Positions 17,344 through 25,972 of a stretch of 64,000 nt of DNA are shown piece by piece. The stretch is from Flavobacterium frigoritolerans. Its GTDB lineage: Bacteria; Bacteroidota; Bacteroidia; Flavobacteriales; Flavobacteriaceae. A model generated the notes under the pieces. The model did not search any database, was not told the origin of the DNA, and saw nothing but the letters and a program-made list of their open reading frames with translations. Where the stretch lies: positions 124,001-188,000 of the forward strand of contig NZ_JAOZEV010000006.1 in the NCBI RefSeq assembly GCF_025847275.1. Reading direction: 5' to 3'. Within the stretch, counting starts at the first letter, position 1. Each line of letters starts with the position of its first letter. The position numbers and the translations under genes were made by a program.

Positions 17344-18393
17344 CTAAGCTTCAGCTTCTTTATTTGCCAATTGTCCACATGCTGCATCAATATCTTTTCC
17401 TCTGCTTCGACGTACTTTTACCACAACTCCAATATTTTCAAGTGCTTTTATATACGCATTAATTGATTCCTCAGAAGCTTGTTGAAACTCTCCATCATCA
17501 ATTGGATTATATTCAATTAAATTGACTTTACAAGGCACATATTTACAAAACTTAACCAATGCATCAATTGATGCTTTGTCATCGTTAATTCCTTTCCAAA
17601 CTACGTATTCGTATGAAACTTTACATTTCGTCTTTCTGTACCAATACTCTAGTGACTCTCGCAAATCTGCCAAAGGAAAATTTTTACTAAAAGGCATAAT
17701 TCGTGAACGAATTTCATCGATCGCCGAGTGTAACGAAACTGCTAATTTGAATTTAACATCATCATCTGCCATTTTTTTAATCATCTTAGGGATTCCTGAT
17801 GTCGATACCATAATACGTTTTGGCGACATTCCCAAACCTTCAGAAGACGTAATCATATCAATAGCCTTCATAACATTGTTATAATTCATAAGTGGTTCTC
17901 CCATACCCATAAAAACAATATTCGACAGCGGGTGATTGTAATACAAACGACTTTCTTTATCGATGGCTATTACCTGATCATAAATTTCAGCAGGCTCTAG
18001 ATTACGCATTCTTTTTAATCTTGCTGTAGCGCAAAAATTACAATCTAAACTACAACCTACTTGGCTAGAAACACAAGCTGTAGTTCTTGTATCAGTTGGT
18101 ATTAAAACGGACTCTACCACCAATCCGTCGTGTAATCGAACAGCATTTTTTACTGTACCATCGCTACTACGTTGCATTGTATCGACCTTGATATGATTGA
18201 TAACAAAATTATCCTCAAGCATAGAACGTGTTGCCTTGGCAACATTCGTCATATCGTCAAAACTATGTGCTCCTTTACTCCATAACCATTCGTAAACTTG
18301 ATTTCCGCGAAAAGCTTTGTCATTATTAGCGACAAAAAAATCGCGCAATTCCTCTTTTGATAAGGCTCGTATGTCTTTTTTCTCCATTTGCAT
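17344..18393 (-). CDS. rlmN: 23S rRNA (adenine(2503)-C(2))-methyltransferase RlmN
   Basis: Radical SAM enzyme that methylates C2 of A2503 in 23S rRNA and of A37 in some tRNAs. The iron-sulfur motif CxxxCxxC is present as C114, C118 and C121. The catalytic Cys that forms the methylene-bridged intermediate lies in the C-terminal DIDAACGQL segment. The GMGEPLMNYNNV motif that binds SAM is also present. The length of 349 residues is typical. Met1 and Met3 are both possible starts. Confidence 0.96.
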   Translation of the reverse strand: MQMEKKDIRALSKEELRDFFVANNDKAFRGNQVYEWLWSKGAHSFDDMTNVAKATRSMLEDNFVINHIKVDTMQRSSDGTVKNAVRLHDGLVVESVLIPTDTRTTACVSSQVGCSLDCNFCATARLKRMRNLEPAEIYDQVIAIDKESRLYYNHPLSNIVFMGMGEPLMNYNNVMKAIDMITSSEGLGMSPKRIMVSTSGIPKMIKKMADDDVKFKLAVSLHSAIDEIRSRIMPFSKNFPLADLRESLEYWYRKTKCKVSYEYVVWKGINDDKASIDALVKFCKYVPCKVNLIEYNPIDDGEFQQASEESINAYIKALENIGVVVKVRRSRGKDIDAACGQLANKEAEA

Positions 18394-18603
18394 GCTGCAA
18401 AGTTACTAAGTATTTATGGAAACCTTTTCATTCTAAAAAAACTTTACACATAATACATCAAAATCTTAAAATTTGGCACGAGAATTGTTTTTCGTATAGA
18501 AGAAAAATAATCTTACAAAGAGCTCATTCATTTAAATTTTGTAACTTTATTTTTTGCACGTTACGACCATTATATTTTTCCAACCTTAAAAAATTAATTT
18601 ATT

Positions 18604-18936
18604 ATGAAAAAACAAATCTTAAGTTTAGCTGTTATCGCCCTATTAGCATTCGCTGTACAATCTTGCGAAAAGAAAGAACCAAAACCTACTGAAGAAGAAT
18701 TAACACTTGGTAACAAGGTAGACTCATTAACTACTGATATCAATGAAGTAAAAGACACTGCTGTAACCAAAGTAGAGGATGCTGCTAAAGATGTAAAAGA
18801 CGCTACTAAAAAAGCTGCTGAAGATGTGAAAAACGCAACAGAAAAAGGAGCTAAAAAAGTAGAAGAAGCTGCAAAAGCTGCAAAAGACGGAACTGTGAAA
18901 ACAGCAAAAGAAGTTAACGATGCTTTAAAAAAATAA
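18604..18936 (+). CDS. Small lipoprotein with LEA-like repeats
   Basis: A 110-residue protein with a lipobox ending in Cys21 (VQSC), so it should be anchored in an envelope membrane. The mature part is almost entirely Ala, Lys, Glu, Asp, Val and Thr, with an 11-residue-like pattern of KDAT/KKAAEDVKNAT units from about residue 55 to 105. Such patterns are seen in late embryogenesis abundant-type and apolipoprotein-like proteins that form amphipathic helices. I infer a structural or stress-protective envelope role; no enzymatic motif is present. A strong terminator follows, so the gene is probably monocistronic. Confidence 0.82.
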   Translation: MKKQILSLAVIALLAFAVQSCEKKEPKPTEEELTLGNKVDSLTTDINEVKDTAVTKVEDAAKDVKDATKKAAEDVKNATEKGAKKVEEAAKAAKDGTVKTAKEVNDALKK

Positions 18937-18956
18937 TTTTTATTTCAGATAAAAGC

Positions 18957-18987
18957 TAAAACCATCCGCATGCGGATGGTTTTTTTA
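18957..18987 (+). terminator. Intrinsic terminator after the small lipoprotein gene
   Basis: A perfect palindrome (AACCATCCGC-ATGCGGATGGTT) with A and T runs on either side starts about 20 bp after the stop codon. It is much more GC-rich than its surroundings. Confidence 0.85.
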
Positions 18988-19006
18988 TACCAAAAAGTGT
19001 AGTAGA

Positions 19007-19022
19007 TATTTTTGTATTTTTG
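19007..19022 (+). promoter_or_regulatory. Tandem -7 promoter elements of the O-methyltransferase gene
   Basis: TATTTTTG occurs twice end to end (19007-19014 and 19015-19022), both exact TAnnTTTG matches. They overlap the TTG at 19012 that would give a longer reading frame, which argues that translation starts at the ATG at 19048. Confidence 0.6.
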
Positions 19023-19047
19023 CATTTCAAATTATAGACTATACAGC

Positions 19048-19689
19048 ATGCATTTTATATCACAAGACTTAGAAGACTACATAGAACAGCACTCAGAAAA
19101 AGAACCTGAATTACTAGCGCGTTTAAACAAAGAAACCTATCAAAAAATACTATTACCACGCATGTTAAGCGGGCATTTTCAAGGCCGAGTTTTAAGTATG
19201 TTATCCAAATTAATTCGACCAGTCAACATTCTTGAAATTGGCACTTATACAGGTTATGCAGCCTTGTGTTTATGTGAAGGAATACAAGAAAATGGACAAT
19301 TACATACAATTGATATTAAAGAAGAATTAATAGACTTTCAACGAAAGTATTTTGATCAATCGCCATGGGGAAAACAAATTTTCCAACACCTGGGTGAAGC
19401 CACAACTATTATCCCCACAATTGATGTGAAATTTGATTTAGTTTTTATTGATGCTGATAAAGAAAACTACCTTAATTACTACGAAATGATTGTTCCAAAA
19501 ATGAATAAAGGCGGTATCATTTTATCTGATAATGTTTTATGGAGTGGTAAAGTCTTAGAACCATTACATCCAAATGATATTAGCACAAAAATACTTTTAG
19601 AGTACAACCAGCTTTTAAAAAATGACCCAAGAGTAGAAACAGTATTATTACCTATTCGAGATGGACTAACAGTTAGTAGAGTTCTTTAG
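19048..19689 (+). CDS. Class I SAM-dependent O-methyltransferase
   Basis: 213 residues when started at the ATG at 19048; the longer frame from a TTG at 19012 overlaps the promoter and adds residues unlike the family. The SAM-binding motif ILEIGTYTGYAALCL is typical of the caffeoyl-CoA/catechol O-methyltransferase family (Methyltransf_3). Metal-binding acidic residues are seen in FIDADKENY and ILSDNVLWSGKV, so it should be Mg-dependent. The substrate is unknown in bacteria of this group. Confidence 0.87.
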   Translation: MHFISQDLEDYIEQHSEKEPELLARLNKETYQKILLPRMLSGHFQGRVLSMLSKLIRPVNILEIGTYTGYAALCLCEGIQENGQLHTIDIKEELIDFQRKYFDQSPWGKQIFQHLGEATTIIPTIDVKFDLVFIDADKENYLNYYEMIVPKMNKGGIILSDNVLWSGKVLEPLHPNDISTKILLEYNQLLKNDPRVETVLLPIRDGLTVSRVL

Positions 19690-19697
19690 AAAAGATA

Positions 19698-19726
19698 CTA
19701 AGTTACTAAGGCACTAAGATTCTAAG
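19698..19726. repeat. Short tandem repeat, four copies of an 8-bp CTAAG unit
   Basis: CTAAG occurs at 19698, 19706, 19714 and 19722, an exact 8-bp period over four copies with variable spacers. It lies in the gap between the O-methyltransferase and the PhyH-family gene. Similar CTAAG-rich stretches are a recurring intergenic feature of Bacteroidetes as far as I recall; the function is unknown. Confidence 0.7.
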
Positions 19727-19797
19727 TTTTTTTGATTAAAAAAAACTCAGTTACTCTCTACTTTAGCTGAAAATAATTCAGAAAAAAAACAGCAATA

Positions 19798-20514
19798 ATG
19801 AAACATATCAATAAAATAAACTCCGAAGGTTTTGCAATTATAGATCACGTTTATAATGAAACTGAAATTGAAAAACTGATTTCGATAATTGAAAGTGTTA
19901 CTAAAAACAAAGCTGAAAAGACAACCTTTAGAAAATCCGAAGATTTATTTGCTATAAGACAATTTCATAAAGAAATTCCCGAAGCATTAGAATATATCTT
20001 TAATCCGAATTTAAAGAATATCATCAAATCTAACTTCGGCGAAAATTATTTCATAACTAAATCTATATATTTTGACAAACCCGAAAAATCAAATTGGTTT
20101 GTTGCTTATCATCAAGATTTAACAATCTCGGTTGATAAAAAAATAGATATAGAAAATTTTGAAAACTGGACTACTAAACAGAATCAGTTTGCTGTGCAGC
20201 CTCCGAAAGATATTCTCGATAAAAATTTCACAATAAGAATTCATATTGACAAAACGACTAAGGATAATGGCGCTTTAAAAGTAATTAACAGTTCCCATTC
20301 TAAAGGAATTTGTAGAATCGAGAATATGGACTTTAAAAATGAAAAAGAAACAATTTGTGAAGTCGAAAAAGGGGGAATAATGATTATGAAACCATTGCTT
20401 TTTCATGCTTCAAATAAGACTACAAATAACGAAAGAAGAAGAGTTATTCATATTGAATTCAGTAATCAAGAACTACCAAATGGATTAGATTGGAGTGAAA
20501 GAACTAATCTATAA
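19798..20514 (+). CDS. Phytanoyl-CoA dioxygenase (PhyH) family protein
   Basis: 238 residues resembling Fe(II)/2-oxoglutarate-dependent oxygenases. The metal-binding facial triad is visible as H105-x-D107 (YHQDLT) and H203 (LLFHAS), with an Arg about ten residues later (RRRVIH) placed to bind 2-oxoglutarate. The substrate cannot be predicted; family members hydroxylate lipids and many small molecules. It stands alone between a CTAAG repeat and a strong terminator, with both neighbours unrelated in function, so it could be an acquired single gene. Confidence 0.85.
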   Translation: MKHINKINSEGFAIIDHVYNETEIEKLISIIESVTKNKAEKTTFRKSEDLFAIRQFHKEIPEALEYIFNPNLKNIIKSNFGENYFITKSIYFDKPEKSNWFVAYHQDLTISVDKKIDIENFENWTTKQNQFAVQPPKDILDKNFTIRIHIDKTTKDNGALKVINSSHSKGICRIENMDFKNEKETICEVEKGGIMIMKPLLFHASNKTTNNERRRVIHIEFSNQELPNGLDWSERTNL

Positions 20515-20593
20515 CAAAAATTTTAAAGTTATAAGATTTAGTTATTAGTCGAGTTCTAAAAAAACAATCCTAATAGTTTCTAGTTAAGAGAAA

Positions 20594-20647
20594 TAAAAAA
20601 AGGCTTTAAACGAAAGATTCAATATTTCGTTTAAAGCCTTTTCTGTT
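20594..20647. terminator. Bidirectional intrinsic terminator
   Basis: A 15-bp inverted repeat (AGGCTTTAAACGAAA with TTTCGTTTAAAGCCT) has flanking A and T runs. It lies between the PhyH-family gene and the convergent PAP2 gene and can serve both. Confidence 0.85.
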
Positions 20648-20693
20648 ATAGAAAAATTTTATTCCTCCACAATGCGCAAGAGACAATCCAAAT

Positions 20694-21257
20694 TTAAACT
20701 GGAAAATATCTTGCTTTTGCTTTCAGATATATTTTATAGATTAAGAATCCAATTGTTATCCCTACTAAATATCCGCAAAGAATATCTAACGGATAATGCA
20801 ATCCTAAGTAAATGCGGCTGTAAGCAAAAATTAACGGCCATAAGAACAGGAATCCAAAATATTTAAAGTGCTTATTAAGTACTAAATATAAGAAAGTCGC
20901 AGCTGCCATTGAATTAGCGGCATGACCTGAGAAAAAACTGAATGATTTTCGGGATTGTACAATTCGAATAAACGAATTAATATCTGGATTATTACAAGGT
21001 CTTGAACGTTGTACTGTATACTTAACCGCATTAGTTAACTGATCGGTAAAGGCTATTAAAATTGCTATAAACAGGAGTAAATACAAGGTTTGTTTTGTCC
21101 CTATTTTTTTATAGATAAGATAAAGTAATAGTAAGAAAAGTGGAGTCCAATTTAATTGATTCGTAATTATCAACCAAAATTTATCATATGTTTCAGAACC
21201 TAATCCGTTAAGAAATACAAATAGATTTGTATCGAATTCTTGTATTTTTTCAAGCAT
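20694..21257 (-). CDS. PAP2-family membrane phosphatase
   Basis: Integral membrane protein of 187 residues with about five membrane segments. The three phosphatase motifs are present: KYTVQRSRP (C1), SFFSGHAAN (C2, catalytic His) and SRIYLGLHYPLD (C3, second catalytic His). Family members dephosphorylate undecaprenyl diphosphate, phosphatidylglycerol phosphate or lipid A phosphates at the outer face of the inner membrane; which of these applies is not readable. It overlaps the tatA stop by 1 bp and is probably cotranscribed. Confidence 0.9.
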   Translation of the reverse strand: MLEKIQEFDTNLFVFLNGLGSETYDKFWLIITNQLNWTPLFLLLLYLIYKKIGTKQTLYLLLFIAILIAFTDQLTNAVKYTVQRSRPCNNPDINSFIRIVQSRKSFSFFSGHAANSMAAATFLYLVLNKHFKYFGFLFLWPLIFAYSRIYLGLHYPLDILCGYLVGITIGFLIYKIYLKAKARYFPV

Positions 21258-21583
21258 TATATCTGACGTTTTATAGGCCCCGTAATGGAATCAATATCTT
21301 CTTTTGTTTTTTCAAATTGTGTGGTAGCATCTCCTAATAAATTAGTTTTTGCTTTCTCGATTTCAGAATTGATATTACCTGTCATATCATCCAAAGATTT
21401 TGCATCAAAACCATTCGCTTCTGCTCCTTTTTGGATTTCACTTTTAATATCATTGGTCGCATTTTTAAGTTGCGCCATAGCTTTACCCATTGTACGAGCA
21501 ATTTCTGGCACTTTATCTGAACCAAAAAGCATAAGTACCACAAATAGTATAAAAACTAATTCTCCTCCTCCTATACCAAACAT
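21257..21583 (-). CDS. tatA: Sec-independent protein translocase subunit TatA/TatB
   Basis: 108 residues: one N-terminal membrane segment (about 8-19), the conserved Phe20-Gly21 hinge (LFGSDKVPE), an amphipathic helix up to about 50 and a charged tail. This is the TatA/B fold that forms the twin-arginine translocation pore. TatA and TatB cannot be separated with certainty; one such protein often serves Bacteroidetes. No tatC is nearby. An alkaline phosphatase with a twin-arginine signal is encoded at 54049-55467, so a substrate is present in the window. Confidence 0.88.
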   Translation of the reverse strand: MFGIGGGELVFILFVVLMLFGSDKVPEIARTMGKAMAQLKNATNDIKSEIQKGAEANGFDAKSLDDMTGNINSEIEKAKTNLLGDATTQFEKTKEDIDSITGPIKRQI

Positions 21584-21605
21584 ATCTTTTTTATTTTATG
21601 TGCCA

Positions 21606-21613
21606 CAAAGATA
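21606..21613 (-). promoter_or_regulatory. Predicted -7 promoter element of tatA
   Basis: The reverse strand reads TATCTTTG (exact TAnnTTTG), 22 bp upstream of the tatA ATG. Confidence 0.55.
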
Positions 21614-21649
21614 TTAAATTTTGTAGCCTACTCTTTTAAAATTTACTTA

Positions 21650-21678
21650 AAAAAAGAGACTCTTGCAAGTCTCTCTTT
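21650..21678 (-). terminator. Intrinsic terminator of the M1 peptidase operon
   Basis: On the minus strand an AGAGACT/AGTCTCT hairpin with a short loop is followed by a run of seven T, 11 bp after the peptidase stop. Confidence 0.8.
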
Positions 21679-21688
21679 TCCTTTATAT

Positions 21689-23953
21689 TTAATCAAATTT
21701 TGATTTTACCTCTACTTTTGGCCATGTATTATTAGTTACATCAATATCTGCAGTAAGTAATTTTGGATCAATCTGAATGCTTTTTATAACTTTTTCAGTA
21801 GCATACACTTTTTTGGCAGTATCATTATTTTTTCTCCAAATTTGTGCTGGATATTTAAATTCTTCTTTCGTTCCATCTTCATATGTAATCTCAACAAGAA
21901 TAGGCATAATCATTCCACCTGGTTTGTTAAATTCGACTTCATAGAAATATTTTGGAGCTTTTAAATTTGCTTTCTCTTCTGCTGTAAAAGTCTCTGCTAC
22001 ATAATCTGACAATAATTTTACATCATCAACTTTTAATCCTTTTTTATCAGATTTTTTTAATTCTTTATTTTCTCCCTCGATTAAATACACAAAAGGTCCT
22101 TTTTCAAAACCAAAACGTCCTTTTTTGATCTTAGTATTTTTCAACTCTGCTGTTGCCGTTTCACTTACATAATATTGCTTTACTTCTTTGATTCCAATAT
22201 CTACAAAATCTGTTGAGTAAAACCATCCTCTAAAAAACCAATCTAAATCGACTGCCGAAGCATCTTCCATCGTTCTGAAAAAATCTTCTGGTGTTGGGTG
22301 CTTAAATTTCCATCTGTTTGCATATGTTTTAAAAGCATAATCAAACAACTCTCTCCCCATAACTACTTCTCTTAAAATATTAAGTCCTGTAGCTGGTTTT
22401 CCGTATGCATTATTTCCAAATTGGTGAATGGTTTCAGAGTTGGACATAATTGGTTCTAAAAACTTTTGATCTCCACTCATATAAGGAACAATATTTTTTG
22501 CTGGACCTCTTCTTGAAGGGAAATTAGGATCTAATTCCTGCTCTGCTAAGTACTCTAAAAATGAGTTCAGACCTTCGTCCATCCAACTCCATTGGCGCTC
22601 ATCAGAATTTACAATCATAGGGAAAAAGTTATGCCCTACTTCGTGTATTACTACACCAATCATTCCGTTTTTTATTTCTTTGCTCGTTACCCCATTTTCA
22701 TCAGGACGACCAAAATTCCAACAAATCATTGGATACTCCATCCCTTGATCTTCTGCCGAAACCGAAACTGCTTTTGGATAAGGATAATCAAATGTGTGTG
22801 ATGAATAACTTTTTAAAGTATGTGCAACTGTTCTTGTTGAAGTTTCTTCCCAAAGCGGATTTGCTTCTTTTGGATATACTGAAGCCGCCATTACTGTTTT
22901 ATCTCCGAGTTTAACAGCCATTGCATCATAGATGAATTTTCTTGATGTTGCAATTCCAAAATCACGTACATTTTTAGCACTGAATTTCCATGTTTTTTTC
23001 TTCTCTGAGAACCCTTTTTCTGTAGCTTCTGCTTCTGCCTGCGTAACTATAATAACTGGTTTATCGTATGATTTTTGAGCAAGCTCATATCTTTTTACCT
23101 GCTCTGGAGTAAACACTTCACTTCTATTCATTAATTCTCCTGTAGCTTCCATCACGTGATCTGCAGGAACTGTAATATTTACATCAAAATTTCCAAAAGG
23201 CAAAGCAAATTCTCCCCCTCCCCAAAACTGCATATTCTGCCAGCCTTCTACATCATTATAAACTGCCATTCTTGGATAGAATTGGGCAATTACATACAAT
23301 CTGTTTCCATCTTTTTCGAACAATTCATATCCCGAACGTCCACCATCTTGTCTGTAATTATTGATATTATACCACCACTTAATAGAAAACGAAATTTTCT
23401 CACCTGCTTTTAAAGGCGTAGTCAAATTGATTCTCATCATGGTTTCATTAATTGTATAAGACATTGGATTTCCCTTAACGTCTTTTACATATTCAATATT
23501 AAAACCTCGTTCAAGTCCATCTTTCAAGTATTTTTTTGAAAAACCTTCAACTGCTAATACTGGACTAATTTTTTCACTCTCAGCCAATGTAGATTGTGTA
23601 TTCTTTTTAGCTTGATTCTGATCTAATTGTACCCATAAATACTCTAGATTATCTGGTGAATTATTAGAATAAGTAATCGTTTCTGAACCAGTTAATTTTG
23701 CATTTTTATCATCTAATTCAACATCAATTTTATAATCGGCTTGTTGCTGATAATAGGCTGGGCCTGGTGCCCCAGATGCTGTACGAAACATATTGGGAGT
23801 TGCCAATAAATCATACATTTGACTAAATTTATTGGTATCGTACTTGCCTTGTTGTCTTACATTTGTGGTATTTTTTTCCTGTGCAAATAGAATGGCAGGG
23901 AAAAATAATAAAAACGAAATTCTTCTCATAACTGGTTTTTGGAGTTTTGTCAA
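21689..23953 (-). CDS. Exported M1-family metallopeptidase
   Basis: 754-residue zinc aminopeptidase-like protein with an N-terminal signal peptide (about 1-24, ending FAQ). The zinc motif HEVGH near residue 438 is followed by DEGLNSFLEY with the third ligand Glu, the gluzincin pattern. The usual GAMEN exopeptidase motif reads GMEYP, a variant seen in secreted Bacteroidetes M1 enzymes, so classical aminopeptidase activity is likely but less certain. No T9SS sorting domain is seen at the C-terminus. It is the last gene of a five-gene operon of exported proteins. Confidence 0.9.
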   Translation of the reverse strand: MTKLQKPVMRRISFLLFFPAILFAQEKNTTNVRQQGKYDTNKFSQMYDLLATPNMFRTASGAPGPAYYQQQADYKIDVELDDKNAKLTGSETITYSNNSPDNLEYLWVQLDQNQAKKNTQSTLAESEKISPVLAVEGFSKKYLKDGLERGFNIEYVKDVKGNPMSYTINETMMRINLTTPLKAGEKISFSIKWWYNINNYRQDGGRSGYELFEKDGNRLYVIAQFYPRMAVYNDVEGWQNMQFWGGGEFALPFGNFDVNITVPADHVMEATGELMNRSEVFTPEQVKRYELAQKSYDKPVIIVTQAEAEATEKGFSEKKKTWKFSAKNVRDFGIATSRKFIYDAMAVKLGDKTVMAASVYPKEANPLWEETSTRTVAHTLKSYSSHTFDYPYPKAVSVSAEDQGMEYPMICWNFGRPDENGVTSKEIKNGMIGVVIHEVGHNFFPMIVNSDERQWSWMDEGLNSFLEYLAEQELDPNFPSRRGPAKNIVPYMSGDQKFLEPIMSNSETIHQFGNNAYGKPATGLNILREVVMGRELFDYAFKTYANRWKFKHPTPEDFFRTMEDASAVDLDWFFRGWFYSTDFVDIGIKEVKQYYVSETATAELKNTKIKKGRFGFEKGPFVYLIEGENKELKKSDKKGLKVDDVKLLSDYVAETFTAEEKANLKAPKYFYEVEFNKPGGMIMPILVEITYEDGTKEEFKYPAQIWRKNNDTAKKVYATEKVIKSIQIDPKLLTADIDVTNNTWPKVEVKSKFD

Positions 23954-23991
23954 GCCGTGAAAATAGCAATTAAAAGAATATTTGTATCAAT

Positions 23992-24501
23992 TTATTCGTA
24001 TTTTAACAATTCTTTCCTTGAATTCTCTGTAAAAAGCATACTCTTTTTTGTTCCTAACACCGAAACATGTGTGATATTTTGCTGATCAGAATTCCAATCT
24101 ACTAAAATTGTATTTGAAATCTCTAAAGTTTTAATTTTACTTACATCATTTATTCTGGAGTAACAAACTAAAACATCATTTGCCTCAACTTCTTTTGACA
24201 AAAACACAATTGGTCTTGACTGACCGTTCACTTTTATAATAAAATGCTCTGCTAAGTATTTTTTCAAAAGAGCAACGTCGGCTTCTGTTTCTTTTCCCGT
24301 GCCAATATTGGCTTTTATTTTGTATTTTTTCTCAACACCATTATTCAAATCATCAATAAAAATCCGAGAAGTAATTTGTAGCATTTTTTTCTCTGGAGCA
24401 TAATTTATTTGATAAACTCCAACATAAAATTTATGGAAAGAAAAAGCAGTACTCAATACAAACAATATAAAAAGAACAGGGAAAATTATCCTTTTTCTCA
24501 T
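23992..24501 (-). CDS. DUF6702-family exported protein
   Basis: 169 residues with an N-terminal signal or anchor segment (about 4-20) followed by HKFYVGVYQINY. That start, the RIFIDDLNNG segment and the ILVDWNSDQQNI-type C-terminus match the family I know as DUF6702, whose function is unknown. It begins immediately after the stop of the preceding CarboxypepD_reg-like gene and lies 38 bp before the M1 peptidase, so the three are probably made together. The mature part looks beta-rich. Confidence 0.82.
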   Translation of the reverse strand: MRKRIIFPVLFILFVLSTAFSFHKFYVGVYQINYAPEKKMLQITSRIFIDDLNNGVEKKYKIKANIGTGKETEADVALLKKYLAEHFIIKVNGQSRPIVFLSKEVEANDVLVCYSRINDVSKIKTLEISNTILVDWNSDQQNITHVSVLGTKKSMLFTENSRKELLKYE

Positions 24502-25254
24502 TTATTTAGAGTCATTTAGCTTTTTAAATTCTTTGCTTTTATTAATTAAAAAATCCATTAACTGAAATTGATCTTCGGGTTTTAAATATTGCTTAGAATG
24601 AGTATCATTAGAACAGTACAATAAAAACAATTCAACTTCATCATCTTTCAGATTTAAATCTTTTTCAAAAAACTTTGGACTAAAATTTAGTTTTACATAT
24701 TCAGAAAAAGCTACATCGCTAACATAATCTTCTTGAACATTATCTTTCTTCTTCAATAGTTTCGAAACATCTTTAAATATTCGAACAAAATCAGTTCCGT
24801 ATTTTATAGTTTGATCTGAATACATTGCAGAATTTTTTGCTGTAGATTGCTTATCATCTTCAAATTGCATATCAACATATTTCATAGAACCACCTTGAAA
24901 AGCTTTTACTTTAAGTTCTTTTGTAATAACAACCTCCTTCAGCTGATTATTTACCAAATCTAATTTTACCATAAAAAGCACCTGAGAACAATCTTTCTCT
25001 GTTAAGACAATTTTCTTAGATTGAAACGCTAAACCCGAAAACAGCAAAGTGTCTTTTGGCTTTGCCACAATATCAAACAATCCTTCAGCATTAATAAATG
25101 TTCTAACATTTGCATTTATATTTACTACATAGCCATTCTCTATAGCAATAAAATCATTTGTTACTCGTCCATGCAATGGCTTTCTTACCAAAGATTGTGC
25201 AAAACAAAGCTGACATAATAAACCCAAAACGAGTATTCCTATTCTATTTTTCAT
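24502..25254 (-). CDS. CarboxypepD_reg-like exported protein (copy 3 of tandem family)
   Basis: 250 residues with a signal peptide (about 1-19). Residues about 25-110 form a CarboxypepD_reg-like beta-sandwich: the GYVVNINANVRTFINAEG segment, then DTLLFSGLAFQSKKI. This is the fold found at the N-terminus of SusC proteins. After a shared LKEVVITKEL hinge the C-terminal half is helical and differs from the two upstream paralogues, having lost their GIIPxGQxxYxPAERKL motif. It overlaps the upstream paralogue by 11 bp. Function unknown; a periplasmic role with the M1 peptidase is inferred from order only. Confidence 0.8.
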   Translation of the reverse strand: MKNRIGILVLGLLCQLCFAQSLVRKPLHGRVTNDFIAIENGYVVNINANVRTFINAEGLFDIVAKPKDTLLFSGLAFQSKKIVLTEKDCSQVLFMVKLDLVNNQLKEVVITKELKVKAFQGGSMKYVDMQFEDDKQSTAKNSAMYSDQTIKYGTDFVRIFKDVSKLLKKKDNVQEDYVSDVAFSEYVKLNFSPKFFEKDLNLKDDEVELFLLYCSNDTHSKQYLKPEDQFQLMDFLINKSKEFKKLNDSK

Positions 25255-25972
25255 TCGATATAATTGTTAAATATTTCTGTGCCAACCCCGTAATCAAAAA
25301 CATACAAACTGTTTTATTCTTAGCGTTCAACGAATTTACAAACTCTGGATCATCTATGCAATAAAGTTGAAACCCTTTTATGTGTTCTAGCGGAATCTTT
25401 AATCTTTCTGTATAATAATTTTCTTCGAAAAGATATTCAATTTTTGAATACAAAATTTCTTTCTTTTCAACAACCGCCTCTTTTTTCAACATTGCAGTCC
25501 TTCCTGAAATTTTATTCAAAAGAGTTTCTGTTATAGATGACTTTGCTGTATAAAGTTTTCGTTCTGCTGGTGTATATTTTTTTTGCCCATAAGGTATGAT
25601 ACCCAAATTTTCAGCATTTATATTCGAATACTCATTTATAACAACTTCTTTTAATTCAATATTTCTAGCTGTCATTTTAATCAATAACAGATCTAATTTT
25701 AAATCATTAGCTGTAATTCGTTTCCGGAGCGGTTCTAAATTCACTGCCGAAAAAACCAATACATCTCCATCTTTTACTACTATCGAAAACTGCCCTTTAT
25801 TATCTGAGATAGTTGTTTCCTGAGTTGTATTATTAACAATTGTTATAGCTTCAACTGAACTCGAATCAGCAGTAACTCTTCCTGATATTTCTTTTGTGAC
25901 AATAGTTTGCCCTAAACTTACCTGGAAGAATAAAGATAAAATAAATAAGAGTAAAATATTAATTGTTTTCAC
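25244..25972 (-). CDS. CarboxypepD_reg-like exported protein (copy 2 of tandem family)
   Basis: 242 residues, signal peptide about 1-21 (ending LGQ). The N-terminal beta-sandwich (ISGRVTADSSSVEAITIVNN, later GDVLVFSAVNLE) is followed by LKEVVINEY and the motif GIIPYGQKKYTPAERKL near residues 130-146. The rest is helical, with an SGRTAMLKKE segment shared with copy 1. Clearly paralogous to the gene upstream, which it overlaps by 14 bp. The SusC-like N-terminal fold suggests contact with outer membrane or periplasmic partners, but there is no barrel. Confidence 0.8.
   Translation of the reverse strand: MKTINILLLFILSLFFQVSLGQTIVTKEISGRVTADSSSVEAITIVNNTTQETTISDNKGQFSIVVKDGDVLVFSAVNLEPLRKRITANDLKLDLLLIKMTARNIELKEVVINEYSNINAENLGIIPYGQKKYTPAERKLYTAKSSITETLLNKISGRTAMLKKEAVVEKKEILYSKIEYLFEENYYTERLKIPLEHIKGFQLYCIDDPEFVNSLNAKNKTVCMFLITGLAQKYLTIISNEK

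Noticed and set aside
19012..19047. N-terminal extension of the O-methyltransferase from a TTG codon
   Set aside because: The TTG overlaps tandem -7 promoter elements and the extra residues do not resemble the family; the ATG at 19048 gives the normal length.
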